Below are positions 22,667 to 31,895 of a DNA stretch of 64,000 nucleotides, piece after piece (positions within the stretch are counted from its first letter, which is position 1; every line of letters begins with the position of its first letter). The notes beneath the pieces were generated by a model that had not been told where the DNA came from, did not search any database, and saw nothing but the letters and a program-made list of their open reading frames with translations. Source of the DNA: Pararhizobium_B sp963760965. Lineage in GTDB: Bacteria; Pseudomonadota; Alphaproteobacteria; Rhizobiales; Rhizobiaceae. The translations under genes were made by a program, and so were the position numbers. The DNA is taken from the NCBI GenBank assembly GCA_963760965.1, contig CAVXEW010000013.1, positions 372,001-436,000 on the forward strand, read 5' to 3'.

Positions 22667-25600
22667 CTACCGCCCCGGTCGCCCGCTCTTCTTCGGGCGG
22701 CGGCGGCGCTGCCGCTCCTCGCTTTCGTCCTCGTAGGAGCGACCCCACGCCGACGGCCGCGCGTGCTTCTGATCGCGGCCTGCGCGTCCGCTCTTGTTGT
22801 CGTCTGATCCCTGTCGCGCCTGCGGCGCTCCGCGCCTCTTGTCGTCTTCCGGTCCCTGTCGCGCCTGCGGCGCTCCGCGCCTCTTGTCGTCGTCCGATCC
22901 CTGTCGCGCCTGCGGCGCTCCGCGCCTCTTGTCGTCGTCCGGTGCCCGCGGCTTTTCCGTGCGCCCGACGGTCATCTCGTCCAGCGTGTTCTTGCGGAAA
23001 TAGCTGCTGTCGCCCTTCGCCCGGCCGGTGGCGCGTTCGGCGCTCCGGGCCTCCTGCCTCGCCATCGGGTCGTCCATCACTTCGAGCTCCTTGGCCTTGA
23101 GGCGCTTGATTTCGTCGCGCAGGCGCGCGGCGCGTTCGAAGTCGAGGTCGGCGGCGGCGTCGCGCATGTCCTTTTCGAGGGCCTCGAGGTGGGTGGCGAG
23201 GTTGTTGCCGACGAGGTTGCCGGATTCGGCGAAGCCTTTTCCTCCCCTGGTGCCGATGTCGGCGCGGACGTGGTCGCGCTCGTAGACGGAGTCGAGGATG
23301 TCGGAGATCTTCGCCTTGACCGATTCCGGCGTGATGCCGTGCTCGGCGTTGTAGGCGAGCTGCTTCTCGCGGCGGCGGGCGGTCTCGTCCATGGCCCGCT
23401 GCATGGAGCCGGTGACCTGGTCTGCGTAGAGGATCACCCGGCCGTCGACGTTGCGCGCGGCGCGGCCGATGGTCTGCACCAGCGAGGTCTCCGAGCGCAG
23501 GAAGCCCTCCTTGTCGGCGTCGAGGATGGCGACGAAGCCGCATTCGGGAATGTCGAGGCCCTCGCGCAGCAGGTTGATGCCGACGAGGCAGTCGAAGGCG
23601 CCGAGCCGCAGGTCGCGGATGATCTCGATGCGCTCCAGCGTGTCGATGTCGGAGTGCATGTAGCGCACGCGGATGCCCTGCTCGTGCAGGTATTCCGTCA
23701 GGTCCTCGGCCATGCGCTTGGTCAGCACCGTGCAGAGCGTGCGGTAGCCGGCGGCGGCGGTCTCGCGGATCTCGCCGAGCACGTCGTCGACCTGCGTCCT
23801 GGCCGGGCGCACCTCGACCGGCGGGTCGATGAGGCCGGTCGGGCGGATCACCTGCTCGGCGAAGACGCCGCCGGACTGCTCCATCTCCCAGCCGCCGGGC
23901 GTGGCGGAAACGGCCACCGTGGCCGGCCGCATGGCGTCCCATTCCTCGAAGCGGAGCGGCCGGTTGTCCATGCAGGAGGGGAGGCGGAAGCCGTATTCGG
24001 CAAGCGTCGCCTTGCGCCGGAAGTCGCCGCGGTACATGCCGCCGATCTGCGGGATCGTCACATGGCTCTCGTCGACGAAAAGCAGCGCGTCGTCGGGAAT
24101 GTATTCGAACAGCGTCGGCGGCGGCTCGCCCGGCTTGCGGCCGGTGAGATAGCGCGAATAGTTCTCGATGCCCTGGCAGGAGCCGGTGGCCTCCAGCATC
24201 TCGAGGTCGAACTTCGTGCGCTGTTCCAGCCGCTGCGCCTCGAGCAGGCGGCCGGCCTTCTCCAGCTCGGCGAGCCGGTGCTTCAGCTCCTCCTTTATGG
24301 AGCGGATCGCGGTGTTCAGCGTCGGGCGCGGGGTGACGTAGTGCGAGTTGGCGTAGATCTTCACCGACTGCATCTCGCCGGTCTTGTGACCGGTCAGCGG
24401 GTCGAACTCGGTGATCGAGTCGATCTCGTCGCCGAACAGCGAGATCCGCCAGGCGGCGTCCTCCAGGTGGGCCGGGAAGATCTCGATCGTGTCGCCGCGC
24501 ACGCGGAACGAGCCGCGCTGGAAGTCCGCGTCGCGGCGCTTGTACTGCTGGGCGACGAGGTCGGCCAGGAGCTGTCGCTGGTCGATGCGGTCGCCGATCG
24601 CCATCTGGAAGGTCATCGCCGTATAGGTCTCTACCGAGCCGATGCCGTAGATGCAGGAGACCGAGGCGACGATGACGACGTCGTCGCGCTCCAGGAGGGC
24701 GCGCGTCGCGGAGTGGCGCATCCGGTCGATCTGCTCGTTGATCGAGGATTCCTTCTCGATATAGGTGTCGGAGCGCGGGACGTAGGCCTCCGGCTGGTAG
24801 TAGTCGTAATAGGAGACGAAATACTCGACCGCGTTGTCCGGGAAGAAGTTCCGGAACTCCGAATAGAGCTGCGCGGCCAGCGTCTTGTTCGGCGCAAGGA
24901 TGACGGCGGGGCGCTGCGTCTCCTCGATCACCTTGGCCATGGTGTAGGTCTTGCCCGAGCCGGTGACGCCGAGAAGCACCTGCGAGCGCTCGTTCTCCCT
25001 GGCGCCGGCCACGAGGTCGGCGATCGCCGTCGGCTGGTCGCCGGAGGGCGCGTAGTCCGTCACCATCCGCAGCGGCACGCCGCCCTCGGACTTCTCCGGC
25101 CGGGCCGGCCGGTGCGGCGTCCAGATGGCGCCGTCCTTGTGCAGCGGGTTGCCGGACTCGATCAGCTTCGACAGCGCCTCGACCGTCGCCGTCACGCCGG
25201 TGTTCCGCAGTTCGCCCGCATCCTCCAGGCTGACGTCCATTCCGGCGACGGCGTTCAGGCCCGCGCCGGCCCGCGTCCTCGGGTCGTTCGAGCCGCCCAT
25301 GGAGGTGCCGCGGGCGGTCTTGAAGGAGTTATTGTTGTTGTTGTTGTTGTTGTCTCGATCTGTCCTCGCGGCCGAGCCGCGCTTCGCGCTGGCCTCCGGA
25401 CGGGGCGCCGGACGGCCGGCGGCGCCCGGTCGGGCGCTGGCGGGTGAGGGCGCGTCCTTGTTGTCTTGATCTGTCCTCGCGGCCGAGCCGCGCTTCGCGC
25501 TGGCCTCCGGACGGGGCGCCGGACGGCCGGCGGCGCCCGGTCGGGCGCTGGCGGGTGAGGGCGCGTCCTTGTCGTCTCGGTCTGTCCTCGCGGCCGAGCC

Positions 25601-25828
25601 GCGCTTCGCGCTGGCGTCTTCGGGGCGCGCGGCGGCCTTGCGGCGGTGCTTGCCGGCTTTCGAGGCGACGTCGTGGCGGGTCTCGATGGTTTCGGCCTCG
25701 GCAACGCGGCGCATCTGCTCGGCCCAGTCGGCGACGGAGCCTTCGAGCGGCGCGCCCGCGAAACCGGATTGCGGCGCCTCGCCGAATCCTTCGCGGTCTT
25801 CGGTCGTTTTCTTCGATGGCTTGGACAT
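22667..25828 (-). CDS. uvrB: Excinuclease ABC subunit B with repeat-rich extensions
   Basis: 1053 aa; the usual protein is about 670. UvrB verifies DNA damage with UvrA and loads UvrC. The core starts near residue 252 (MVTDYAPSGDQPTAIADL); Walker A is GVTGSGKTY, the beta-hairpin has YYDYYQPEAYVP, motif II region LLFVDESH, motif VI QTIGRAARN, and the C-terminal UVR domain is DFERAARLRDEIKRLK. About 250 residues precede the core; the start MSKPSKK and SVADWAEQMRR are of the kind seen in Hyphomicrobiales, but here they hold a 37-residue repeat and eight Asn in a row. The last 60 residues contain a 15-residue repeat and a basic tail. No signs of breakage. Confidence 0.95.
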   Translation of the reverse strand: MSKPSKKTTEDREGFGEAPQSGFAGAPLEGSVADWAEQMRRVAEAETIETRHDVASKAGKHRRKAAARPEDASAKRGSAARTDRDDKDAPSPASARPGAAGRPAPRPEASAKRGSAARTDQDNKDAPSPASARPGAAGRPAPRPEASAKRGSAARTDRDNNNNNNNNSFKTARGTSMGGSNDPRTRAGAGLNAVAGMDVSLEDAGELRNTGVTATVEALSKLIESGNPLHKDGAIWTPHRPARPEKSEGGVPLRMVTDYAPSGDQPTAIADLVAGARENERSQVLLGVTGSGKTYTMAKVIEETQRPAVILAPNKTLAAQLYSEFRNFFPDNAVEYFVSYYDYYQPEAYVPRSDTYIEKESSINEQIDRMRHSATRALLERDDVVIVASVSCIYGIGSVETYTAMTFQMAIGDRIDQRQLLADLVAQQYKRRDADFQRGSFRVRGDTIEIFPAHLEDAAWRISLFGDEIDSITEFDPLTGHKTGEMQSVKIYANSHYVTPRPTLNTAIRSIKEELKHRLAELEKAGRLLEAQRLEQRTKFDLEMLEATGSCQGIENYSRYLTGRKPGEPPPTLFEYIPDDALLFVDESHVTIPQIGGMYRGDFRRKATLAEYGFRLPSCMDNRPLRFEEWDAMRPATVAVSATPGGWEMEQSGGVFAEQVIRPTGLIDPPVEVRPARTQVDDVLGEIRETAAAGYRTLCTVLTKRMAEDLTEYLHEQGIRVRYMHSDIDTLERIEIIRDLRLGAFDCLVGINLLREGLDIPECGFVAILDADKEGFLRSETSLVQTIGRAARNVDGRVILYADQVTGSMQRAMDETARRREKQLAYNAEHGITPESVKAKISDILDSVYERDHVRADIGTRGGKGFAESGNLVGNNLATHLEALEKDMRDAAADLDFERAARLRDEIKRLKAKELEVMDDPMARQEARSAERATGRAKGDSSYFRKNTLDEMTVGRTEKPRAPDDDKRRGAPQARQGSDDDKRRGAPQARQGPEDDKRRGAPQARQGSDDNKSGRAGRDQKHARPSAWGRSYEDESEERQRRRRPKKSGRPGR
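22811..22945 (-). repeat. 45-bp tandem repeat in the uvrB 3' end
   Basis: Three units starting at 22811, 22856 and 22901, each coding for a 15-residue unit close to DDDKRRGAPQARQGS. Period is a multiple of three, so copy-number change keeps the frame. Confidence 0.85.
25332..25352 (-). repeat. (TTG)7 microsatellite coding for poly-Asn in uvrB
   Basis: Seven TTG on the plus strand; read on the minus strand it gives, with its neighbours, a run of eight Asn codons in the N-terminal extension. AT-richer than everything around it and in frame, so slippage alters the run length only. Confidence 0.85.
25361..25615 (-). repeat. 111-bp tandem repeat in the uvrB N-terminal extension
   Basis: Units begin at 25361, 25472 and 25583 (the last partial). 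Each codes for a 37-residue unit (EASAKRGSAARTDRDDKDAP onward to RPAPRP). Nearly identical units indicate recent duplication. Confidence 0.85.
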
Positions 25829-25973
25829 GGGGCGAATATGGAGGGAGATGTGCCGCTTGGAAAGGGGCGGCGGCCGACAAGGCCGGCTGAAACGGCGCTC
25901 CTGACATCAGGTTGTCAGGAGCGCCCGAAGAATGCGGGGCGCGCGCCGCGCGGCCGGCCCCCTGGCAGCAGGA

Positions 25974-26453
25974 TCAGCGGCCGCCGTAGTGCGGCTTGCG
26001 ATAGCGTCCGTCGCGCCCGTAGTGCCGATAGTCGTGGCGATAGTCGCGGCGATGGTCGCGATAGTAGCGATCGTGGCGGTAGTGCCGGTACCGGTCGCGG
26101 TGGTGGAAGCTGTTGCCCACCACCCCGCCGATGATCGCGCCGGCGATCAGTGGAATGCCGATCGAGGCGGCGTAGTTGTCGAAGGAGCCGCCGCCGGAGC
26201 GCCGTGCCAGATAGCTCGAGGCGGCCCAGCCCTCGTAGCCGCGCCAGTAGACGCGGCACCAGCTGTAGCCGCGGGTACAGCCGCGCACGTCTACGATGCT
26301 GCCGCCCGGCATAGCCGCGATGCGGGCGTAGCCGGTGCCCGGACCGGCGCGCAGGTTCAGGTCGGTGGTGACCATGGCCGAGGCGGCGTAGGCAGATGTC
26401 GTCGCCATCGCCAGCGAGATGGCGACGGCCACGCCGCGGATGATCTTCTTCAT
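25974..26453 (-). CDS. Secreted SH3-domain protein with Tyr/Arg/His-rich tail (paralogue 1)
   Basis: 159 aa. Signal peptide (MKKIIRGVAVAISLAMATTSAYAA), then a bacterial SH3 (SH3_3-like) domain: LNLRAGPGTGYARIAAMPGGS, RGYSWCRVYWRGYEGWAASSYLA. A hydrophobic stretch (IGIPLIAGAIIGGVVGN) follows, then a tail of Arg/His/Tyr (HHRDRYRHYRHDRYYRDHR). Envelope-located; SH3 domains of this type bind peptidoglycan peptides. Its neighbour 26701-27312 has the same plan, so they are tandem paralogues. ATG 26453 gives the cleanest signal peptide; an in-frame ATG at 26468 exists. Confidence 0.82.
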   Translation of the reverse strand: MKKIIRGVAVAISLAMATTSAYAASAMVTTDLNLRAGPGTGYARIAAMPGGSIVDVRGCTRGYSWCRVYWRGYEGWAASSYLARRSGGGSFDNYAASIGIPLIAGAIIGGVVGNSFHHRDRYRHYRHDRYYRDHRRDYRHDYRHYGRDGRYRKPHYGGR

Positions 26454-26700
26454 GTTCCGTATCTCCAAATCCGTCCCTCGACTTCGTTATGCGGCAAAAC
26501 GCGCGAAAGCGCAAAAAGTGCCTTCACACAGGCATGGGGGGAGCCGCGGATGGCGGCCGGCCGCTCCGGCGCGGACGTGCGAAACCGGCCGGCGCGATGG
26601 CGCCCCGGCCGGCCGGTGGTTCCCGACTGCCTGCGAAACCGGACCGGCGCCGGCGGGAAAGGGTTCCCGCCGCCCGGTTCCGGCGCCGCCCGACGATCCG

Positions 26701-27312
26701 TTACCTGCACGCCCTGGCGTGCGGATGGTTGCGGCAGTAGCGGTGCGAGGGATGGTGCCGGTGGTGATGAAGCTTGCGGTGACCGTCGGCATGGTCATGG
26801 CCGTGGTGGTCGTTCCGCCGGTTGCGATGGCGCGCGTGGTGCAGCTTCCGGCGCAGGCGCCGGCGCTGGTGCCTCAGGTGGCGAAGCTTGCGCCTGTCGT
26901 GGCGATAGCCGTGATGGTTGTCATGGCGGCGATGATGCCGGTAGTTGCGGTCGTGGCCGTGATGGTCGCCGAGGGCGTTGCCGATCACCGCGCCGGCGAT
27001 CAGCGGAATGCCGATCTGCGCACCGTAGCGGGCGACGGGGCGGTGGCGATAGCGGCCGTTGCGGAAGGCCAGGTAGCTCGCCGAGGCCCAGCCCCGGTAG
27101 CCGTTCCAGTTCACCCGGCACCAGTTGTAGCCCCGGGCACAACCTGGAACGTGCACTACGGAGCCGTTCGGCATGGATGTGAGGACGCGATAGCCCGGCC
27201 CCGGGCCGGCGCGCAGATGCAGCGTCGTCGTAACCATCGCCGACGCCGCGAAGGCGGCTGTCGCCGTGAAGAGCGCGACGAGGAAGGTCGCTGCCTGAAG
27301 CAGTTTTTTCAT
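26701..27312 (-). CDS. Secreted SH3-domain protein with long His/Arg-rich tail (paralogue 2)
   Basis: 203 aa. Same order as its neighbour: signal peptide (MKKLLQAATFLVALFTATAAFA), SH3 (LHLRAGPGPGYRVLTSMPNGS; RGYNWCRVNWNGYRGWASASYLA), hydrophobic stretch (IGIPLIAGAVIGNALGD), then a tail of roughly 90 residues that is about one-third His with Arg and Asp. Such a tail could bind divalent metals or anionic polymer. A TTG just upstream in frame is ignored in favour of ATG 27312. The two genes are 247 bases apart on the same strand. Confidence 0.8.
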   Translation of the reverse strand: MKKLLQAATFLVALFTATAAFAASAMVTTTLHLRAGPGPGYRVLTSMPNGSVVHVPGCARGYNWCRVNWNGYRGWASASYLAFRNGRYRHRPVARYGAQIGIPLIAGAVIGNALGDHHGHDRNYRHHRRHDNHHGYRHDRRKLRHLRHQRRRLRRKLHHARHRNRRNDHHGHDHADGHRKLHHHRHHPSHRYCRNHPHARACR

Positions 27313-27564
27313 AATCAATCCCGTGATTTCCGTTCATTGACGAAAGCGGAATGTTCGCTGGCGGGGATTGTTCCATGGCGAAGGCGTCCGCCGGGCCGCC
27401 GCGCCGGCCCGGAGCGCCTTTTCCGGCGGGTTTCCGGCCTGCGCGGAAGATTCCGGGAATTCACCCGCCGGCGGTAAGAGAACCTTTAAATGTTCAATCC
27501 AGGGTAGGCAGAATTTCCGGTATCGGCATCGGCCGGGACCGGACCGGATCGGAAAGTTCGCTCA

Positions 27565-28500
27565 ATGCCGTCACTGCTCGTTTCAGCGCGACATCGGTTT
27601 CGCCGCTCGCTTGTCGCGAAGATCTTCGCGACCTGCTTCGTCGCGACGCATCTGCCCCTGCTGGCGGTGATCGCCTACCTGGTCCTCACGCGCCCCGCCG
27701 ACGCCATGCCGGTTCTCGCCGTGGTGCTCTGCGCGACGCTCGTCGCGACGGGGGCGGCGCTGGCGGCGATGCACGGGCTGGTCCGTCCGCTCGGCCAGGT
27801 GGCCGAGGCGATGCGGCTCTACGGGGAGCGTGGCGAGGTGCGGGCGGTCGCCACCGCGCGGGCGGACGAGGTCGGGATCCTCGCCCGCGGGCTGGAGGAA
27901 CTCGTCGTCCGGCTGGAGACGACGCTGTCGGGCCTGAGGAGCCAGGCATACAAGGACCCGCTTACGCAGGCCGGCAACCGGCGCTGGCTGGCGCAGACGG
28001 CCGAGAGCCTGCTCGTGCAGGCCCGCCGCGAGAACGAGGCGCCGGGCGTCATCGCGTTCGACATCGACCATTTCAAGATGATCAACGACCGGCACGGCCA
28101 CCGCGTCGGCGATGCGGTGCTGATCGCGGTCGCGCGGGAGGTACAGCGCCTGCTGCGCGCCTTCGACCTGTTCGCCCGGCAGGGCGGCGAGGAATTCTGC
28201 GTGTTTCTGCAGGGTGCGTCGGCCGAAGGGGCGCTGGAGACGGCGGAACTGCTGCGGCAGGCGATCGCGAGGATCGAGGTGTCGCCGCTGCGCGCCGGCG
28301 AGATCACCGCGAGCTTCGGCCTGCACGTGGCCGACGTGCGGGTGGAGAGCCTCGAGGACATGCTCGATGCCGCCGACCGCCAGATGTACGAGGCCAAGCG
28401 GCTCGGCCGGAACCGCGTCTGCGTGTCGATGGCGGACCCGGGTTCGCGCGCCGCACGGGACGATCCCGCCGGCCGGCGGCGGCGGTCGGGAACCGGCTAG
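27565..28500 (+). CDS. Diguanylate cyclase, membrane-bound GGDEF protein
   Basis: 311 aa. Two transmembrane helices near residues 20-42 and 48-70, a HAMP-like linker (LVRPLGQVAEAMRLYGERGEV), a short coiled segment and a GGDEF domain: DPLTQAGNRRWL, FDIDHFKMINDRHGHRVGD, active-site GGEEF, and the allosteric I-site RAFD five residues before it. GGEEF is a functional variant, so c-di-GMP synthesis with product inhibition is expected. No periplasmic sensor domain of note. No operon partner; the target process is unknown. Confidence 0.9.
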   Translation: MPSLLVSARHRFRRSLVAKIFATCFVATHLPLLAVIAYLVLTRPADAMPVLAVVLCATLVATGAALAAMHGLVRPLGQVAEAMRLYGERGEVRAVATARADEVGILARGLEELVVRLETTLSGLRSQAYKDPLTQAGNRRWLAQTAESLLVQARRENEAPGVIAFDIDHFKMINDRHGHRVGDAVLIAVAREVQRLLRAFDLFARQGGEEFCVFLQGASAEGALETAELLRQAIARIEVSPLRAGEITASFGLHVADVRVESLEDMLDAADRQMYEAKRLGRNRVCVSMADPGSRAARDDPAGRRRRSGTG

Positions 28501-28520
28501 CTCCTTCGCAGGCCGGGCCC

Positions 28521-28670
28521 TCAGGCGACGAGGCCGAGGATCAGGCCGAGGACGACGATGCCGGCGAGTCCGGCGATGAAGATGGTCCTGCGGCCCGGGG
28601 ACTTCAGGACGATCTCGCCCTGGCGCGCGTTCCTTGCCGGCGTCGGCTTCATTTCGTGGCGATTTGGCAT
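28521..28670 (-). CDS. Small single-helix membrane protein, 49 aa
   Basis: MPNRHEMKPTPARNARQGE is a soluble basic start, followed by one transmembrane helix (TIFIAGLAGIVVLGLILGL) ending at the C-terminus. Proteins of this plan (basic, Gln/Gly-rich, then a C-terminal helix) are common in Hyphomicrobiales and unannotated. It converges on the diguanylate cyclase 20 bases from its stop. Role unknown. Confidence 0.65.
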   Translation of the reverse strand: MPNRHEMKPTPARNARQGEIVLKSPGRRTIFIAGLAGIVVLGLILGLVA

Positions 28671-29041
28671 TGGATGGCCTCCAAGTGATCTGGTGCGGCC
28701 GAAAGCCCTTTCTGCATCCTGCGCCGGCGGAAGACGGGTTTCGCCCGCGGCGCGGCGCGGCATCGGCAGCCCGGGGCGGCGTGGCGCCGATCGCGATGGC
28801 CGGCGCTCCGCAGCCTGAGCAGCTCGCTCATCCGGCCAATCCGGCCGCGGCGGGATTTGTTCCATCCGCGCCGTCCGCCGGGCAGTCGCGTTCCGATCCG
28901 GACGCCGGCATGGAACATTCCGCCCGCCCGGCTGTTCCGGAGTCGCGTCGCGCGCGCCAGGCGCCGGCGCTGTTCCCTCCACTCGCCCGCACGGCCAGCC
29001 GTCGCGGGCGCTCTTTTTCCTCGCGGGCCGCGCGGTGGCGG
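28671..29041. other. 371-base region without a gene
   Basis: Lies between two minus-strand genes. It should carry the promoter of the 49-aa protein, and any terminator of the MFS gene; no U-tract hairpin was seen. Frames open by composition only. Confidence 0.5.
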
Positions 29042-30301
29042 CTATGCGGCGATGCCCTGCGCGCGGCGCATGGTTCGGGTGGTGCGCCACAGGAGGAAGG
29101 ACATGATCAGGACGTTCATCACGTTCCAGGCGATGCCGTTCATGAACGCGGCGGCGTAGGAGCCGGTCCGGTCGTGGATGAAGCCCGAGAGCCAGCCGCC
29201 GAGCGCCATGCCGCCGATGGTCGCCATGATGACGATGCCGACGCGCCGGCCTGCCTGGGCCGCCGGCATGTATTCGCGCACGATGATCGCGTAGCACGGG
29301 ACAATGCCGCCCTGGGCGAGGCCGAAGACGAGCGAGACGGCATAGAGCGAGGGAAGGCCGGTCAGCGGCACGAAGAGCATGAGCGAGATGCCCTGGAGCA
29401 GCGAGCCGATCAGCAGCGTCCTGATGCCGCCGATGCGGTCGGCGACGTAGCCCGACAGGACGCGGCTGACGATGCCGGCGCCGAGCATGATCGAGAGCAT
29501 GTCGGCGCCGTTCGCCACGCCGTAGCCGAGGTCGCTGCACAGGGCGACGATGTGGACCTGCGGCGTCGACATGGCGACGCAGCAGCCGAGCCCGGCGAGG
29601 ACGAGCAGGGCCTGCAGCAGGACGGGCGGCAGGCCGATCTCCCGGGACCGGGCCGGCGCCCGGGGAGTCGCGGCGGGCGTTCCGGCCGGCTCGCCGCGCG
29701 GGCGGCCGCGCAGGACGAGCAGCAGCAGGCTCATGCCGAGGAGGCAGGCGAGCGCGATGCCGGCATAGGTCCCGCGCCAGCCGAAACCGGGCAGTGCCAT
29801 CCGGATGACGACCGGCCAGAGCGCCCCGGCGATGTAGTTGCCGCTGGCGACGAGCGTGATCGCGAGGCCGCGCCGGCGCTCGAACCAGTGCGAGATGTCG
29901 GCGAGCAGCGGCCCGAAGGAGACCGACGCGCCGGCGCCTATGAGCAGGCACTGGGCCAGCGCGACGAAGGCGAAGGACGGCGAGAGCGCGGCGAGGGCGA
30001 AGCCGCAGGACAGCATCAGCGTCGCGGCGGCGGCCGGCCGGACGAAGCCCATCCGGTCGATCAGCCGGCCGGTGACGACGTTGCCGAAGGCGAAGCCGAC
30101 CATCGTCGCGGTGTAGGAGAGGGAGGCCGTCGCGCGGTCGAGCGCGAACTCGGCCTGCAGCGCCGGCAGGACCACGACGACCGCCCACATGCCCGCGCCG
30201 CCGAGCGTCGCGAAGCCGACCGAAGCGGCGAGCCTGATCCAGGCGCGCGGGCCGTCGACATCGGTGCGGGCGTGCGCCGCGCTGGGGCTGGCGGTGGTCA
30301 T
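29042..30301 (-). CDS. MFS transporter, monocarboxylate-porter-like
   Basis: 419 aa, twelve hydrophobic segments. Typical MFS loop 2-3 is VVTGRLIDRMGFVRP; the second-half equivalent is LSGYVADRIGGIRT. The opening LAASVGFATLGGAGMWAVVVVLPALQ resembles oxalate/formate and monocarboxylate porter types. The start ATG 30301 follows AGGGACT. It is divergent from DenD (173 bases), and may carry a substrate of that pathway such as a sugar acid; inferred from position only. Confidence 0.85.
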   Translation of the reverse strand: MTTASPSAAHARTDVDGPRAWIRLAASVGFATLGGAGMWAVVVVLPALQAEFALDRATASLSYTATMVGFAFGNVVTGRLIDRMGFVRPAAAATLMLSCGFALAALSPSFAFVALAQCLLIGAGASVSFGPLLADISHWFERRRGLAITLVASGNYIAGALWPVVIRMALPGFGWRGTYAGIALACLLGMSLLLLVLRGRPRGEPAGTPAATPRAPARSREIGLPPVLLQALLVLAGLGCCVAMSTPQVHIVALCSDLGYGVANGADMLSIMLGAGIVSRVLSGYVADRIGGIRTLLIGSLLQGISLMLFVPLTGLPSLYAVSLVFGLAQGGIVPCYAIIVREYMPAAQAGRRVGIVIMATIGGMALGGWLSGFIHDRTGSYAAAFMNGIAWNVMNVLIMSFLLWRTTRTMRRAQGIAA

Positions 30302-30440
30302 GGCGGCGGGAGTCCCTGAAGAGGATCGGCGGCCGGAACGGGCCGCCGGAAGACGATGCCCCAAAGCGCCCCGCCGATCAATCCTCGGCCGGGCGGGGGC
30401 TTGCTTGTGCGCGGCCGCGGGCGGTGGTTAACTCGCTGCA

Positions 30441-30450
30441 AACTGCAGTT
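30441..30450. promoter_or_regulatory. Palindrome between the MFS and denD genes
   Basis: AACTGCAGTT, a perfect 10-bp palindrome flanked by GCA and GCG, in the divergent promoter region 24 bases before denD. Possible operator; no regulator gene of denD is adjacent. Confidence 0.35.
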
Positions 30451-30473
30451 GCGGACAGGGAGGCGGAAACGAA

Positions 30474-31451
30474 ATGCACGTCATGATCATCGGCGCGGCC
30501 GGCATGGTCGGCCGCAAGCTGACGGAGCGGCTGGTCCGCGACGGACGCATCGCCGGCACGGACATCGAGCGGCTGACGCTCGTCGACATCTTCGCGCCCG
30601 AACGCCCGGAGGGCTTCTCCGGCGCGCTGTCGGTGGAGACCGCGGATCTGGCGGCCGACGCCGCGGCCGAACGGCTGGTCGATCTCCGGCCGGACGTGAT
30701 CTTCCACCTGGCGGCGATCGTCTCGGGCGAGGCGGAGGCCGATTTCGAGAAGGGCTACCGCATCAATCTCGACGGAAGCTGGGCGCTGCTCGAGGCGGTC
30801 CGCCTCGCCGGCGAGGGCTACCGGCCGCGCATCGTCTTCACCTCCTCGATCGCCGTCTTCGGCGCGCCGTTTCCCGACAAGATCGGCGACGAGTTCTTCT
30901 CGACGCCGCTGACGAGCTACGGAACGCAGAAGGCGATCTGCGAACTTCTCCTTTCCGACTACAGCCGGCGCGGTTTCCTCGACGGCATCGGCATCCGCCT
31001 GCCGACGATCTGCATCCGGCCGGGCAAGCCCAATCTCGCCGCCTCCGGCTTCTTCTCCGGCATCCTGCGCGAGCCGCTCAACGGGCGGGAGGCGGTGCTG
31101 CCGGTGCCCGACGAGGTGCGCCACTGGTTCGCGAGCCCGCGCGCGGCGGTCGGCTTCCTCGTGCACGCCGCGGAACTCGACCTCGCCCGGCTCGGGCCGC
31201 GCCGCAACCTCTCCATGCCCGGCCTCTCGGCGACGGTCGGCGAGGAGATCGAGGCGCTGAGGCGCGTGGCGGGGGAAAGGGCCGTGAAGCTGATCCGGCG
31301 CGAGCCCGATCCGACGATCATGCGCATCGTCGAGGGCTGGCCGCGCGACTTCGACACCGCGCGCGCAGAGGGCCTCGGGTTCAGGGCCGAAACGTCCTTC
31401 GACGAGATCGTCAGGGCTTATGTCGAGGACGAACTCGGCGGCTCCGTCTGA
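30474..31451 (+). CDS. denD: D-erythronate dehydrogenase DenD
   Basis: 325 aa, extended SDR. NAD-binding GAAGMVGRKL, YxxxK-type active site SYGTQKAI with the preceding Ser in TSSIAVFG. The sequence matches the DenD group that oxidises D-erythronate to 2-oxo-tetronate in C4 sugar-acid breakdown. The next genes of that pathway (DenK, DenC, OiaB-like kinase or aldolase) are not in the window, so the enzyme may work with distant genes. A TGCGGACAGGGAGGCGG stretch precedes ATG 30474. Confidence 0.82.
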   Translation: MHVMIIGAAGMVGRKLTERLVRDGRIAGTDIERLTLVDIFAPERPEGFSGALSVETADLAADAAAERLVDLRPDVIFHLAAIVSGEAEADFEKGYRINLDGSWALLEAVRLAGEGYRPRIVFTSSIAVFGAPFPDKIGDEFFSTPLTSYGTQKAICELLLSDYSRRGFLDGIGIRLPTICIRPGKPNLAASGFFSGILREPLNGREAVLPVPDEVRHWFASPRAAVGFLVHAAELDLARLGPRRNLSMPGLSATVGEEIEALRRVAGERAVKLIRREPDPTIMRIVEGWPRDFDTARAEGLGFRAETSFDEIVRAYVEDELGGSV

Positions 31452-31547
31452 GCCGCGGCAGGCGCGCGGGCTGATCGAGATCAAGTCCGCCGGGGCGCAG
31501 GAATGATAGGTCCTGCCGCAGGGGCCAGCCAAACGGAGAATGACACA

Positions 31548-31886
31548 ATGCGGACCGCAGCATCTTCGGTTCTTGCCGCCATTCTCGCCGGCCTCCTCGC
31601 GACGGCCTGTTCCGAAACCGCCTCGCAGGCGCCGCAGCCGCAGCCGGCGGCGACGGCCGCCGCGCCTGCCATGCGCTCCGGCAGCCCGCAGGACGAGAGC
31701 GCCTGCCTTGCCGCCGTTTCGCGCGAGACGAAGAACAGGGACGTGAGCGTCGTCAGTTCGGAGTTCTCCCAGGCGAACACGGAAGTCGTCGTCGGGGTGG
31801 GGCCGAACCGCGCCAAATGGCGCTGCCTCGTCTCGAAGGGCAGGGTCGCCGAAGTGATGTCCCTCACGGACGAGGGCGCGCTCTAG
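31548..31886 (+). CDS. Small lipoprotein, unknown function
   Basis: 112 aa. Signal peptide with lipobox LATAC (Cys about 21), an Ala/Pro/Gln-rich linker and a soluble domain (ACLAAVSRETKNRDVSVVSSEFSQA; RAKWRCLVSKGRVAEVMSLTDEG) with two cysteines that could bond. It resembles short rhizobial lipoproteins of unknown role. The ATG at 31548 fits the signal peptide; the frame is open to 31503. A palindromic repeat follows the stop directly. Confidence 0.72.
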   Translation: MRTAASSVLAAILAGLLATACSETASQAPQPQPAATAAAPAMRSGSPQDESACLAAVSRETKNRDVSVVSSEFSQANTEVVVGVGPNRAKWRCLVSKGRVAEVMSLTDEGAL

Positions 31887-31895
31887 TGGCCTGAC

